Source: Prevotellaceae bacterium (GTDB lineage Bacteria > Bacteroidota > Bacteroidia > Bacteroidales > UBA932). From it: a stretch of DNA of 17,342 bases. The notes beneath the pieces are model-generated. The model worked only from the letters and a program-made list of their open reading frames with translations. It made no database searches and was not told the origin of the DNA. The translations under genes were made by a program, and so were the position numbers. This document shows, one piece after another, positions 6,822 through 14,118 of this stretch. Position 1 is the stretch's first letter. The number at the start of each line of letters is the position of its first letter. The stretch is from assembly GCA_031287815.1 (NCBI GenBank), contig JAITSM010000092.1, positions 1 to 17,342 of the forward strand, in the 5' to 3' direction.

Positions 6822-7109
6822 TTAACTTATCATAAAATCATATTCCAATCGCCAAAACCCAATACCTTCGAGAATAAAGTCTATGTCCTGGGCGCCAATG
6901 GCCGTCGCCGGACGTATGCCGTTTGCGGCGTAGTAATCTGCCACCTTCCTGCCTGCCACTGCCGGAACGGCCAGTGCAGCGCCAGAAATCAACTCATCCG
7001 TAATGGAGAGCCCGCTGGCCAGCGCAATGTCAAACACCGCTTCCACGCTGCCCGCCGCCTGAATGGCGATATCAAACAGGCTTTGACCGTTTAGAACCCG
7101 AACTTCCAT
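6822..7109 (-). CDS. LysM-like baseplate protein
   Basis: 95 residues from the ATG at 7109, overlapping the spanin end by 19 nt; a longer frame to 7169 is rejected because it lies deeper in the spanin gene. The sequence has LysM-like spacing (NGQSLFDIAIQAAGSVEAVF, later ALASGLSITDEL and LAVP). In contractile phages small LysM-domain proteins connect tube and hub or help baseplate assembly (gp53-like). A peptidoglycan-binding role is the other reading. The next gene is a gpJ-like wedge protein, which favours the baseplate role. Confidence 0.7.
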   Translation of the reverse strand: MEVRVLNGQSLFDIAIQAAGSVEAVFDIALASGLSITDELISGAALAVPAVAGRKVADYYAANGIRPATAIGAQDIDFILEGIGFWRLEYDFMIS

Positions 7110-7510
7110 TTCAATGCAAAATAAACACCAACTAAAAGTAGTAATCCCATCAGGATGCGCCCGCACCACCGCTCAAAGGATGCCCACGAGCCCTGCCCCT
7201 GCAGCCGCTCGATCACCCTATCTACCGCTACCCGGACAGTGTCGGAAACGTGCAACGTATCGGTGCGCAGCCGGTCACGGTAGGCCGTCTGGGTGTGCCA
7301 TCTGTCCACGAACACCGTGTCGCCGCGCTCCCGGATGTAGATGCTGTCACGCTGGTAGATGTGTACGCTGTCCCGCTTCTCGCGCACCGCGCTGGTCTCC
7401 CTCGTCTGCCGGATATCACTCGAAGAGACCTGAACCTCCCGAACCGTCCGGCACCCGCTGAGCAACGAGGCAAACAGCAGCATTGTAATCATTTTATTTT
7501 TCATTCTCAT
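7091..7510 (-). CDS. Unimolecular spanin (u-spanin) lipoprotein
   Basis: 139 residues from the ATG at 7510 (a second ATG at 7504 is also possible; a longer frame to 7570 lies deeper in the preceding gene). The N-terminus is a lipoprotein signal with lipobox LLSGC (Cys20). The middle is charged and rich in Asp, Arg and Ser with a repeated RDSxYI/DTVxV-like pattern. The C-terminus is a membrane segment (ILMGLLLLVGVYFAL). A lipid anchor in the outer membrane plus a C-terminal span in the inner membrane is the u-spanin layout, which fuses the two membranes at lysis. Position directly after the endolysin and membrane protein fits. Confidence 0.85.
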   Translation of the reverse strand: MRMKNKMITMLLFASLLSGCRTVREVQVSSSDIRQTRETSAVREKRDSVHIYQRDSIYIRERGDTVFVDRWHTQTAYRDRLRTDTLHVSDTVRVAVDRVIERLQGQGSWASFERWCGRILMGLLLLVGVYFALKWKFGF

Positions 7511-7820
7511 TCTCTCTTTTTTGTAACTCTTTACGAACCGGACAATCAGCTTCGTACGGGCACTCGGCAACCTTATTGATTGCGAAACGAAGCTTTTTAA
7601 TCTCCTTTATCAACTTATCTACCTTTGTCTCAAGAGGTTTAACAATGTATTCGAGCTGCATTTGCAACACCTTCTCCTCATTGTCTATCTCGACCCTCTT
7701 CGCCTCGGCCTCGGCCTTCTTGTCCGAGGCCACCTTGACACGCCTGCCACCTATAAAGCTGCCTACAGTAGTCAAGCCACCAACGATGTAGGGCAATATG
7801 TCTGTCAATTGAATGTCCAT
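7494..7820 (-). CDS. Small membrane protein with coiled coil, possible holin
   Basis: 108 residues. One hydrophobic segment lies at residues about 8-25 (ILPYIVGGLTTVGSFIGG). A long charged helix with heptads follows (SDKKAEAEAKRVEIDNEEKV and beyond), then a short ECPYEADCPVRKEL tail with two cysteines. I do not recognise a named family. A single membrane span between an endolysin gene and a spanin gene suggests a holin or other lysis helper. The gene shares one base with the endolysin stop and overlaps the spanin start by about 17 nt, so all three are probably translated together. Confidence 0.7.
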   Translation of the reverse strand: MDIQLTDILPYIVGGLTTVGSFIGGRRVKVASDKKAEAEAKRVEIDNEEKVLQMQLEYIVKPLETKVDKLIKEIKKLRFAINKVAECPYEADCPVRKELQKRENENEK

Positions 7821-8212
7821 TATGATTCGTGTAAAATTTGTTTCCGGTTTATTCCATTACGCTTCAGCGACACATGGATCCATGTGTAATTATATTCGTC
7901 GATAAGTTGGTCGAAGGGATAGCCGCCACCTCGCAGCATCTCGAACAGCCGGCGGTTCTCTGCCGGAGAACCCGCGGTAATATCCGCCGCCTCACCCTTG
8001 GGGTGCTGCGAGGTGGACTTGCCATTAACGGCAATGTTTACCGTCATGCACCGGTAGCCGGAATTCACACGAATAGGCCTGCCGTACGCCGCCCTGAGCG
8101 GGTCAAGCACCTTATCGACAAGGTTCGTTAAGTTTGCCACCTCGGCAGAACCGGGAACATTCGGCAGCCCGGTCGATGTCCTTGTTAATTCTTTTAAAGT
8201 AAAATATTTCAT
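7820..8212 (-). CDS. Peptidase M15A-type endolysin
   Basis: 130 residues with the full M15A core: SGYRC at 51-55, the zinc motif SQHPKGEAADI at 68-78 (H70 and D77), and WIHVS at 111-115 (H113). These three are the expected zinc ligands. The family cuts peptide cross-links in peptidoglycan (L-Ala-D-Glu or D-Ala-D-Ala type bonds). There is no signal peptide, so release would need a holin. It is followed at once (TAATG) by a small membrane protein and then a spanin, which points to a lysis role. Because the cluster lies inside the baseplate genes, a tail-associated peptidoglycan-cutting role remains possible. Confidence 0.9.
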   Translation of the reverse strand: MKYFTLKELTRTSTGLPNVPGSAEVANLTNLVDKVLDPLRAAYGRPIRVNSGYRCMTVNIAVNGKSTSQHPKGEAADITAGSPAENRRLFEMLRGGGYPFDQLIDEYNYTWIHVSLKRNGINRKQILHES

Positions 8213-8223
8213 TGTAATAAATT

Positions 8224-8541
8224 TTAATTATATCCTGCTTCCAATATTAAACCCTTTTCATTGAGCGAGAGCCGCGTTATCCGCTGCCCGTCCGCCTTCA
8301 ACTGTTCAGCTATCTCAGCCTCCCAGTGCATCGAATTATCATCATTGATAATATCGTTTAATCCTACGCCTGTCATGGGATATTCCTTAAATTCTCCTTT
8401 CTGCGCAATCAATATTGCCGCCTGATTTTGCGCCGTAACGTCACCTATTGTCAGGCCGGAAACAATCAATCCGTTTGCATCACGCACCACGTTTATGCGC
8501 AAATCAAATTCTTTCGTTAAGTGTATCCCTGTGCCTTTCAT
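8224..8541 (-). CDS. Baseplate wedge protein (gp25/W-like)
   Basis: 105 residues. The stretch GEFKEYPMTGVGLNDIINDD and the later WEAEIAEQLKADGQRI recall the gp25/gpW/Mu gp46 family, in which a conserved loop joins the sheath's first ring to the wedge. The order spike, then gp25-like, is standard in contractile tails, although here the gpJ partner comes four genes later, after the lysis genes. Its start overlaps the spike stop as ATGA. The family assignment is moderately secure. Confidence 0.78.
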   Translation of the reverse strand: MKGTGIHLTKEFDLRINVVRDANGLIVSGLTIGDVTAQNQAAILIAQKGEFKEYPMTGVGLNDIINDDNSMHWEAEIAEQLKADGQRITRLSLNEKGLILEAGYN

Positions 8542-9110
8542 TGCTTTATTTTGTCATTTTCCATATCTTTTAACTGTAATATCTTCCCGGCCATCGAACC
8601 CTGGTAGCTCGTAGCGCCCAGCGCGCCGCTGGCGGCGGTGGATGCGCCAATGGCGTTAAATGCAGACGGCAAGGCACTGTGGATGGCTTCCACGTATTGT
8701 TTCAAACTATCAAGATTATCCTTTAATTCCTTCAACTTCACCAGCCCGCCCAGCTGACCGCCATTTATCAAAATCTTTTCGCTTATTATTTCAACAGATG
8801 TGCTGCCGATTTTCAATAATGCCTTCTCGATCTCAGAACAGGCAATCATAACAAATGAATTATCGCTGTTACCCTCGCTCGCACAAAACACCTCGCTACC
8901 CACCGCCGGAATGGGGATATACCCCTTATCAGTCTTGCCTGTTACCGCCTGCAGGCGCACTTCAAAATCCAAATCATTATATTTCACTGTCACTGTGCCG
9001 TCGCTTTCCGCTTTCGATATATCCGAAACAACGCCGACAAAGCACACAGATATGTGTTTTGTTATAAATTCGGCCAATGCCGCTCTTACCTGTTCGTCTG
9101 TCGCTGTCAT
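8538..9110 (-). CDS. Baseplate spike protein (gpV/gp45-like)
   Basis: 190 residues. Residues about 20-85 look like an OB-fold (VGVVSDISKAESDGTVTVKY, later VRLQAVTGK and PAVGSEVFCAS). Residues 95-125 have short repeating strands (STSVEIISEKILINGGQLGG) of the type that build the beta-helical needle of Mu gp45 and P2 gpV. The C-terminal 65 residues are helical and Ala/Gly-rich rather than ending in the metal-binding HxH tip motif, which I do not see. The protein would sit at the centre of the baseplate and pierce the outer membrane. ATGA overlaps bind it to both neighbours. Confidence 0.82.
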   Translation of the reverse strand: MTATDEQVRAALAEFITKHISVCFVGVVSDISKAESDGTVTVKYNDLDFEVRLQAVTGKTDKGYIPIPAVGSEVFCASEGNSDNSFVMIACSEIEKALLKIGSTSVEIISEKILINGGQLGGLVKLKELKDNLDSLKQYVEAIHSALPSAFNAIGASTAASGALGATSYQGSMAGKILQLKDMENDKIKQ

Positions 9111-10096
9111 GATACTTTATACCCCATTGTTAAACGTTGCCGCAACCCACCGCCACCGAACGTCGTTTCTACTGCTTTGATAAAATAACGTCCTTCGTTA
9201 TCTTTATAATTTTCATTTTTATAATCCACCGTACCGCCGGGGGTTGCCACCGGAATGCCCCATATTGTCAGCGTCCCGCGAAAACCGTCGTAACTCTGCC
9301 TGTGGTATAGCTGATCGGCTATTAACTTTAATGCGGCCTTGTCGGTTACGTTGTAGCGATAGTGTGTTTGCTTGCTTCCGCCCTCCATGCCGGCTTCTGC
9401 AACGGTTTCCTTACCGTCCTTTGCTTTGCCTTTCACAACCACTTTTAGCGGGGCGCTCTCCTTTGTTTGATGGCTTACGCTGTTTTCTATGATATTGCGC
9501 CCGTATATCAATTTAATGCGCGCCGCCTTCTGTTCGCCCGCACTTAACATTTCCGCCTCTTCCAGTCCCGTATACAACACATCATCGGCGCTGAGGTACA
9601 CCGTTAAGTTTAGCTTTTCTTTAACCACCGCCAGCGCGCCGGCCACATTGCCGTTGTATTGGAACTCATCCACCAGCATGTCCGCCGTGCGGTCAGACAC
9701 GCTAACACCTGTGCCGGAGAGTATTTTATTTAAAAGTTCTTTTAATTTGATTTTTTTCGCTGTGAGCACGATTGGCTTGCGCCGTAAAAGAAACATGCCG
9801 TCTTCAATATCCAGCCGCACCCGCTCGCCGGTGTTAACCGCCTTTACAACGCCTTTGAAAAGGGGTTTAATTCCCGTTTCAGCATAACCGGTTTCAATCA
9901 CCACACTGTCGCTTACTTTTACCTCCTTATTTACTTCCAGCACGCGACGGTGCTCGCTGTTAAATATGGCCAGCGTGGGCAGTATGATGTGTCCCGTTGT
10001 GGACAGGTTTTCTATGCTACGATTCACGTTAAATTCGTAGCATCCTGTAAACCGCAACCGGTCAGCAATCGTCACATAACATTTTGGCGTCAACAT
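9107..10096 (-). CDS. Baseplate hub protein (gpD/gp27-like)
   Basis: 329 residues from the ATG at 10096. A TTG one codon earlier would add one Met, but the ATG shares a base with the previous TGA stop and is the better start. The N-terminal half has the beta pattern of hub proteins (strands around EFNVNRSIENLSTTGHIILP, then VKVSDSVVIETGYAE and PLFKGVVKAVN). A helical insert carries LKELLNKILSGTGVSVS, and the C-terminal part ends GRYFIKAVETTFGGGGLRQRLTMGY, the usual closing strand. The trimeric hub joins tube to spike. The next gene, a spike, overlaps by ATGA as hub-spike pairs often do. Confidence 0.85.
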   Translation of the reverse strand: MLTPKCYVTIADRLRFTGCYEFNVNRSIENLSTTGHIILPTLAIFNSEHRRVLEVNKEVKVSDSVVIETGYAETGIKPLFKGVVKAVNTGERVRLDIEDGMFLLRRKPIVLTAKKIKLKELLNKILSGTGVSVSDRTADMLVDEFQYNGNVAGALAVVKEKLNLTVYLSADDVLYTGLEEAEMLSAGEQKAARIKLIYGRNIIENSVSHQTKESAPLKVVVKGKAKDGKETVAEAGMEGGSKQTHYRYNVTDKAALKLIADQLYHRQSYDGFRGTLTIWGIPVATPGGTVDYKNENYKDNEGRYFIKAVETTFGGGGLRQRLTMGYKVS

Positions 10097-10761
10097 CAAT
10101 TTTCTGTCCTTAATAGTTCTACCTCCTGCACCCCGTCACTTACGCACTGCATTTCATACGCCTGTATGCCGGGTGATTTCTTTAACTCATCAAACCGCAT
10201 GCTTTCAATAACCACATGTGAAAACAGGCCGTCTGTAATCTGCGAAACAAACTCCAGCGCCTCGTTCCGCGCCCATAGCCCTTTCAATACCTCAAGCTGC
10301 GCGCCGGGGTACTCCTTCTGGTTTGGATTGACCGCGACGCCGTAAATGCGCACTTTGTAATCATCGAAATTAATAAACTCCTTCACCGTTCCGGGATAAG
10401 AACCGCCGGCGATAGGGGTTTTAACTATTCGCCTTGCGCATTCTATAACCACCATCGGCTGTATGTTGATGTGCCCCTCTTCGCCACTTCCCAGCACTAC
10501 GTCTCCAATAGTTACGGGCATAACCACCGGGCGGCCGTAAAGGTTGTGGTATATTTCGCTCCACTTCGACCCGCTAAAGCGGTCGCTCCATCTATTTTTA
10601 AAATTTTCGAAATATCCATTAATGTTAACCGGGAATGGCAGCCCTTTATACGACGACAGCCAGGTATAAACATCCGCCAGCTTTATGTTCTCTTTTACCG
10701 GGAACGGCAGCCCCTTATAGGATGATTCCCCTTCTATTATCTTATATTCGTCTTCTTCCAT
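10096..10761 (-). CDS. DUF6046-like tail/baseplate protein
   Basis: 221 residues. The region from about residue 65 (SEIYHNLYGRPVVMPVTIGDVV) to the C-terminus (FSHVVIESMRFDELKKSPGI, then QAYEMQCVSDGVQE) matches, from memory, the DUF6046 proteins of Bacteroidetes phages. They sit between tape measure and hub and probably link tube to baseplate, like XkdP or gp53-type proteins elsewhere. The N-terminal 50 residues carry a duplicated peptide: SSYKGLPFPV at residues 13-22 and again at 36-45. The gene overlaps the tape measure stop by one base and ends on the hub start, so the genes are likely translated as a coupled block. Function is inferred from position. Confidence 0.7.
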   Translation of the reverse strand: MEEDEYKIIEGESSYKGLPFPVKENIKLADVYTWLSSYKGLPFPVNINGYFENFKNRWSDRFSGSKWSEIYHNLYGRPVVMPVTIGDVVLGSGEEGHINIQPMVVIECARRIVKTPIAGGSYPGTVKEFINFDDYKVRIYGVAVNPNQKEYPGAQLEVLKGLWARNEALEFVSQITDGLFSHVVIESMRFDELKKSPGIQAYEMQCVSDGVQEVELLRTEN

Positions 10762-13088
10762 TATGCTGCCTGATTTGCTGAATTAAGAATCCGCAATAAA
10801 CCTTCATTCGTGTAATCCATAAAATCATCTGCCTTGCGGCGTACCCCTTCGTTGCTGCTTCCGAATATATTATTGACCGTATCCTGAAACTTGTGTACCG
10901 TGATATTGATTATCCGTTGCGAGGTGCCGCCCTTGGCGATATTTTCCGCTGTTGTGTCCCCGCCGGGAATTATTGTTTTCGTCTGTGTGCCCGTTGTGTT
11001 CCCGCCAAGCGAAACTCCGAATTTATTCGCAAAATCAACAATCGAAGCAGAAAGGTCGCCGGATTCTTTTTCCAAAGCATTGTACTGCCGCTTGGCAGAA
11101 CGGTACGGAGCCATTATTCTGTCCATGTTCGCCCTCGACTGGGAATCAATATTACGATACCCGCCCATGTTTTCTATCCACGCATTGGCAGAATTATAGT
11201 CGCCTTCATATTCCTGCATTCTTAAAAACGCATCGGCGGCTCTTTTTTGCAACGTCGCAAGTGCGTCCTTTTTCCCCTCCAGGGCCACTTCTTTTATCTT
11301 CGCCGCATTGTACGCCTCGACATTCTTTGTCAGTTGCTCGTAGCTTACGCTTTCCGCATTTATTCCCTCCACGAGTCCGGGCTGTATCCGGCGCAATTCT
11401 TCAATAATTTCCTTGCGCCGGTCGTAGGGGGTTTCGGCGCGTTTTAATTCTTCCGACAAAAGGCTTATCCTTGTTTTTTCTTCAGCCAGCGTTTGCAGGT
11501 ATTGGCTGTCCGCCCTGTCGGCCCTCAAAGTCGCTTCCGTACCGTCTTGTTTGCGTTTTGAAAATAACATCACCGCTGAAGCCACGGCGGCTATACCACC
11601 CACAATAAGGCCTATTGGATTGGCTTTTGTCGCCATGTTCAGCAGCAACATCGCATCTTTGACGCTGTGTACGCTTTTTGCTAAACCGATCACTGCTTTA
11701 ACAGTTCCCGCGCCCGCAAGTAGCGAAGTGGCGCGTGAGGCCAACAGCGTAGCCGCTCTGTATCCCAACGTAGCAGTCTTCAGCACTACGTACCCCTTTG
11801 CAAGGGTCAGGATAGCTCCGTGATTATGCATTAGAAATACCCCCACGTTGGCCAATCCTTTCGCAAGCCCACCCATTGCAGCGCCTATTGAGGCCGTGTC
11901 TAAACTCTTTATAAATCCGGTCGCATCCTGCGTTAGACTGCGGAGTGTAGGGGTCATGGCTTCATAAATGCCGATAGCGGTGTCCGCCGCCTGTGCTTTC
12001 AAATTTCGCCAGTCGCCTGAAAGGTTGTCCATCTTGGTGCGTGCCATCCGCTCGGCAGAGCCTTGTGCGCCCTCCATCGCTTCCGTCCACGAGCGTATCT
12101 CATCCGAGCCGGCACGCATGAGGATGCCAAGTTCTTGTATGGACTCTTTGTTGAAGATAGCCGCCAGGGCTGCCTGGCGCTCTTTTTGGCTCAAGCCGGA
12201 CAGGCGTTGTTCCAATACGCCTATCATGTTGGCTATGCCGATAAAATTTCCCTTTTTGTCGAAAAAATTAATCCCAAGGCCCGACATGGCTTTTGCTGCC
12301 TCCCTGGTCGGTTTGGCAAGCCCAACTATCGACGTGCTTAATGCGCGGGTAGCCATTGACCCTTTTAGCCCACTGTTGGCCAGTATGCCGATAATGGCGT
12401 TGCTCTCTTCGAGCGTCACGTTCATGTCGGCAGCCATAGGCCCCCAGTACTTCATAGCTTCGGCAATTTCCCGGATATTAGTGGTGGCACGCATATCCGT
12501 AAGGGCCAACTGGTCGGACAAACGCGCTGCCTCTTCTGCTGATTTTCCGAACTGCGACAAAATGTTTATGGTGTAATCCGCCGCCTCGCCCAGGCCAAGT
12601 TCGCCGGCTGCCGCCATGCTCAACACACCGGGTAATGAACTTGTGATTTGTTGTGTGGTGTAACCTGCTTTGGCCAGATACTCCATCGCCTCTCCAGCCG
12701 CCACTGCGTCATAACCCAACCCCTGCAGCCCGGTATTGCGGGCAATATTGCGCAGGGTGGCCATTTCGCTCTCGCCGGCCTCCGCTGCTGCCTGCACCCG
12801 GCTCATCGCAGCTTCAAACTCGCTGCCTATTCCGACAATGTTTTTAAACAACGCGCCGGCAGACAATGTGGCGCCCAGAGAGGCAACCATGCGTCCAACG
12901 CCGCCAAGTCCCACGCTGGCCTTCTGCGAACTTTCTTCAAGGTTATCCAGCCACACCGACGCTTTACGGCTACTCTTCGAGAGGCCAATCATCACCTTGT
13001 CCGCCTTCGTTGCGTCACGAATAAGCGGCGCAAGGACAGCGTGCCCGTTGCTGTCGATTAGTATCTCATATCTGTATCCGTCTGTCAT
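10761..13088 (-). CDS. Tail tape measure protein (TP901 type)
   Basis: 775 residues. Residues about 85-270 form the TP901-family core, with EAMEYLAKAGYTTQQI, the SLPGVLSMAAAGELGLGEAADY stretch, and ALSTSIVGLAKPT. Residues about 405-510 are strongly hydrophobic (for example PIGLIVGGIAAVASAVMLF), as in other tape measures, which may insert into the host inner membrane during DNA entry. A charged helical region follows to about 690. The protein sets tail length and fills the tube before ejection; a length of 775 residues predicts a fairly short tail. The start overlaps the chaperone stop as ATGA, and the stop shares one base with the next start (TAATG). Confidence 0.93.
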   Translation of the reverse strand: MTDGYRYEILIDSNGHAVLAPLIRDATKADKVMIGLSKSSRKASVWLDNLEESSQKASVGLGGVGRMVASLGATLSAGALFKNIVGIGSEFEAAMSRVQAAAEAGESEMATLRNIARNTGLQGLGYDAVAAGEAMEYLAKAGYTTQQITSSLPGVLSMAAAGELGLGEAADYTINILSQFGKSAEEAARLSDQLALTDMRATTNIREIAEAMKYWGPMAADMNVTLEESNAIIGILANSGLKGSMATRALSTSIVGLAKPTREAAKAMSGLGINFFDKKGNFIGIANMIGVLEQRLSGLSQKERQAALAAIFNKESIQELGILMRAGSDEIRSWTEAMEGAQGSAERMARTKMDNLSGDWRNLKAQAADTAIGIYEAMTPTLRSLTQDATGFIKSLDTASIGAAMGGLAKGLANVGVFLMHNHGAILTLAKGYVVLKTATLGYRAATLLASRATSLLAGAGTVKAVIGLAKSVHSVKDAMLLLNMATKANPIGLIVGGIAAVASAVMLFSKRKQDGTEATLRADRADSQYLQTLAEEKTRISLLSEELKRAETPYDRRKEIIEELRRIQPGLVEGINAESVSYEQLTKNVEAYNAAKIKEVALEGKKDALATLQKRAADAFLRMQEYEGDYNSANAWIENMGGYRNIDSQSRANMDRIMAPYRSAKRQYNALEKESGDLSASIVDFANKFGVSLGGNTTGTQTKTIIPGGDTTAENIAKGGTSQRIINITVHKFQDTVNNIFGSSNEGVRRKADDFMDYTNEGLLRILNSANQAA

Positions 13089-13662
13089 TTAAATATATTT
13101 AAAGCGCCTGTACTGACCATTTCTTCTTTTTCGCGAGAACGTATATCTTCCAGTATTGCATATCTCATTGACCACTCCTCGTCGCTTAGACCCTCCGGCT
13201 GGGTACATATTCCATAATAACGTAACTGCGAATTTATATACAAAAGGCTGCCCGGTACCGCGCAGCCTTCCCTTACTTCCCGCCGTGCGCGTTTTAGCAA
13301 TTTTCCCAGTTCGTTTTTTTTTGCTCCACTAAATTGTAAAGCACAAAATTTCCGGCGGACACAAATACCGATGTGTCGGCCAATATGGCCTCCAACGACA
13401 AGTCGCCGCCCAATAAACAATCCGCCAGCAGCCGCTCGCTCTTTTTGTACACGTCTGAGCGGTCGGCGCCAGTCGTTACGCTAACGGCTTCCGCCGCCGA
13501 AAGCTGCAACCGCGTTGGTATGCGGAAAAATATTACGCGGCCACTTTCTTTACTGTCCTCAATAAACAGCGCCTTTACTACCCCGTGCTGCCGCTTCCAT
13601 GCGGCAATTTGATCGCTGTAATTTTGGCGCAACTCCTGGCGCCAGTCTTTTTTTGTTTCCAT
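13085..13662 (-). CDS. Tail assembly chaperone, long frameshifted (gpGT-like) form
   Basis: Predicted 192-residue fusion made by a -1 slip on the A9 run. Frame 0 reads CAA AAA AAA ACG; slipping back one base after the second AAA (codon 116) gives AAC GAA and continues in the frame that ends at 13085. The second frame has no ATG start (its only candidate at 13420 is TTG), so it is unlikely to be made alone. It adds 76 residues: a basic helix (LLKRARREVREG), then a segment with YYGICTQPEGLSDEEWSMRYAILEDIRSREKEE. Helical acidic/basic extensions of this kind bind the tape measure in lambda-type chaperones. Its stop overlaps the tape measure start as ATGA, suggesting coupled translation. Transcriptional slippage on A9 is an alternative mechanism. 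Confidence 0.7.
13294..13662 (-). CDS. Tail assembly chaperone, short (gpG-like) form
   Basis: 122 residues, starting at an ATG 6 nt after the tube stop. A helical N-terminus (WRQELRQNYSDQIAAWKRQHG) is followed by a mixed domain with LSAAEAVSVTTGADRSDVYKKSERLL and a short tail ending in the frame of an A9 run. Between tube and tape measure genes, long-tailed phages encode a chaperone that coats the tape measure protein during assembly. It is usually made in two forms by a -1 frameshift. The overlapping downstream frame and the slippery run near the end of this gene (13314-13322) fit that arrangement. No catalytic motif is expected. The role is inferred mainly from position and the frameshift layout. 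Confidence 0.75.
   Translation of the reverse strand: METKKDWRQELRQNYSDQIAAWKRQHGVVKALFIEDSKESGRVIFFRIPTRLQLSAAEAVSVTTGADRSDVYKKSERLLADCLLGGDLSLEAILADTSVFVSAGNFVLYNLVEQKKTNWENC
13312..13324 (-). promoter_or_regulatory. Slippery site for -1 frameshift (A9 run)
   Basis: On the coding strand a run of nine A (13314-13322) is followed by CG and preceded by GC. In the zero frame the heptamer reads A AAA AAA with C next, a classical -1 slip pattern that leaves both tRNAs paired after the slip. The only obvious downstream hairpin (GGCTGC/GCAGCC arms, 13246-13267) is about 45 nt away, too far for a typical stimulator. A run this long can also cause RNA polymerase slippage, with the same outcome. Confidence 0.65.
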
Positions 13663-13668
13663 ATTTTT

Positions 13669-14106
13669 TTAAACCTGATGTTCTATACCAAGACACACGA
13701 ACGGCAACGACATTTTAAGATATTTATCACCCTGCGACATTTTTTTGCCGTCTGACGAAAATTTCACACCAACAAGGCGGTCTATAACCGTTTTCGGAAG
13801 GTTTTCCGCTCCTTTCGGAATATATGAAACAACGATGCTGACTTCCAAATCCGTCACATCATCACCGCCACCATCCTTCGCCGCTTCCACCAGCGCCTCG
13901 TAATCGTTTTGCAGTAATTCTATCGTTCCGCTGTATGACTTGTTGCCTTCGCCAATAAACTGCGGCGAATCGCCTGCCCCGTACACGGGCTCCAGCTCTT
14001 TTTCGGTAGCGTAGTCAATATCTGTAATACCTGCCACCGGACGCCCGCCAATGACAGCTATTATGTTTTTCCATGCAAACTGCGCCGTTTTCGAATTAAA
14101 TGCCAT
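13669..14106 (-). CDS. Tail tube protein
   Basis: 145 residues, beginning MAFNSKTAQFAWKNI and containing GGRPVAGITDIDYATEKE and GEGNKSYSGTIEL, then a strand-rich C-terminal half (KMSQGDKYLKMSLPFVCLGI). A small all-beta protein with an early xxVxGxxIxxxxDIxYxxxKE-type strand pair is typical of contractile-phage tubes, which polymerise into the inner tube through which DNA passes. It lies between the sheath gene and the tail-assembly chaperone gene, exactly where the tube is expected. The exact Pfam family is not certain to me, but position, length and fold type agree. Confidence 0.8.
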   Translation of the reverse strand: MAFNSKTAQFAWKNIIAVIGGRPVAGITDIDYATEKELEPVYGAGDSPQFIGEGNKSYSGTIELLQNDYEALVEAAKDGGGDDVTDLEVSIVVSYIPKGAENLPKTVIDRLVGVKFSSDGKKMSQGDKYLKMSLPFVCLGIEHQV

Positions 14107-14118
14107 TATTTTTATTTT

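Noticed and set aside
10097..10099. TTG as start of the hub gene
   Set aside because: The next codon is ATG, sharing a base with the previous stop, and is the more natural start.
11968..12576. Plus-strand open frame of about 200 codons inside the tape measure gene
   Set aside because: It is antisense to the conserved TP901 region and has no independent sign of being a gene.
13085..13420. Second chaperone frame as an independent gene
   Set aside because: Its only start is TTG, deep in the first gene. The A9 slippery run explains it better as the end of a frameshifted fusion.
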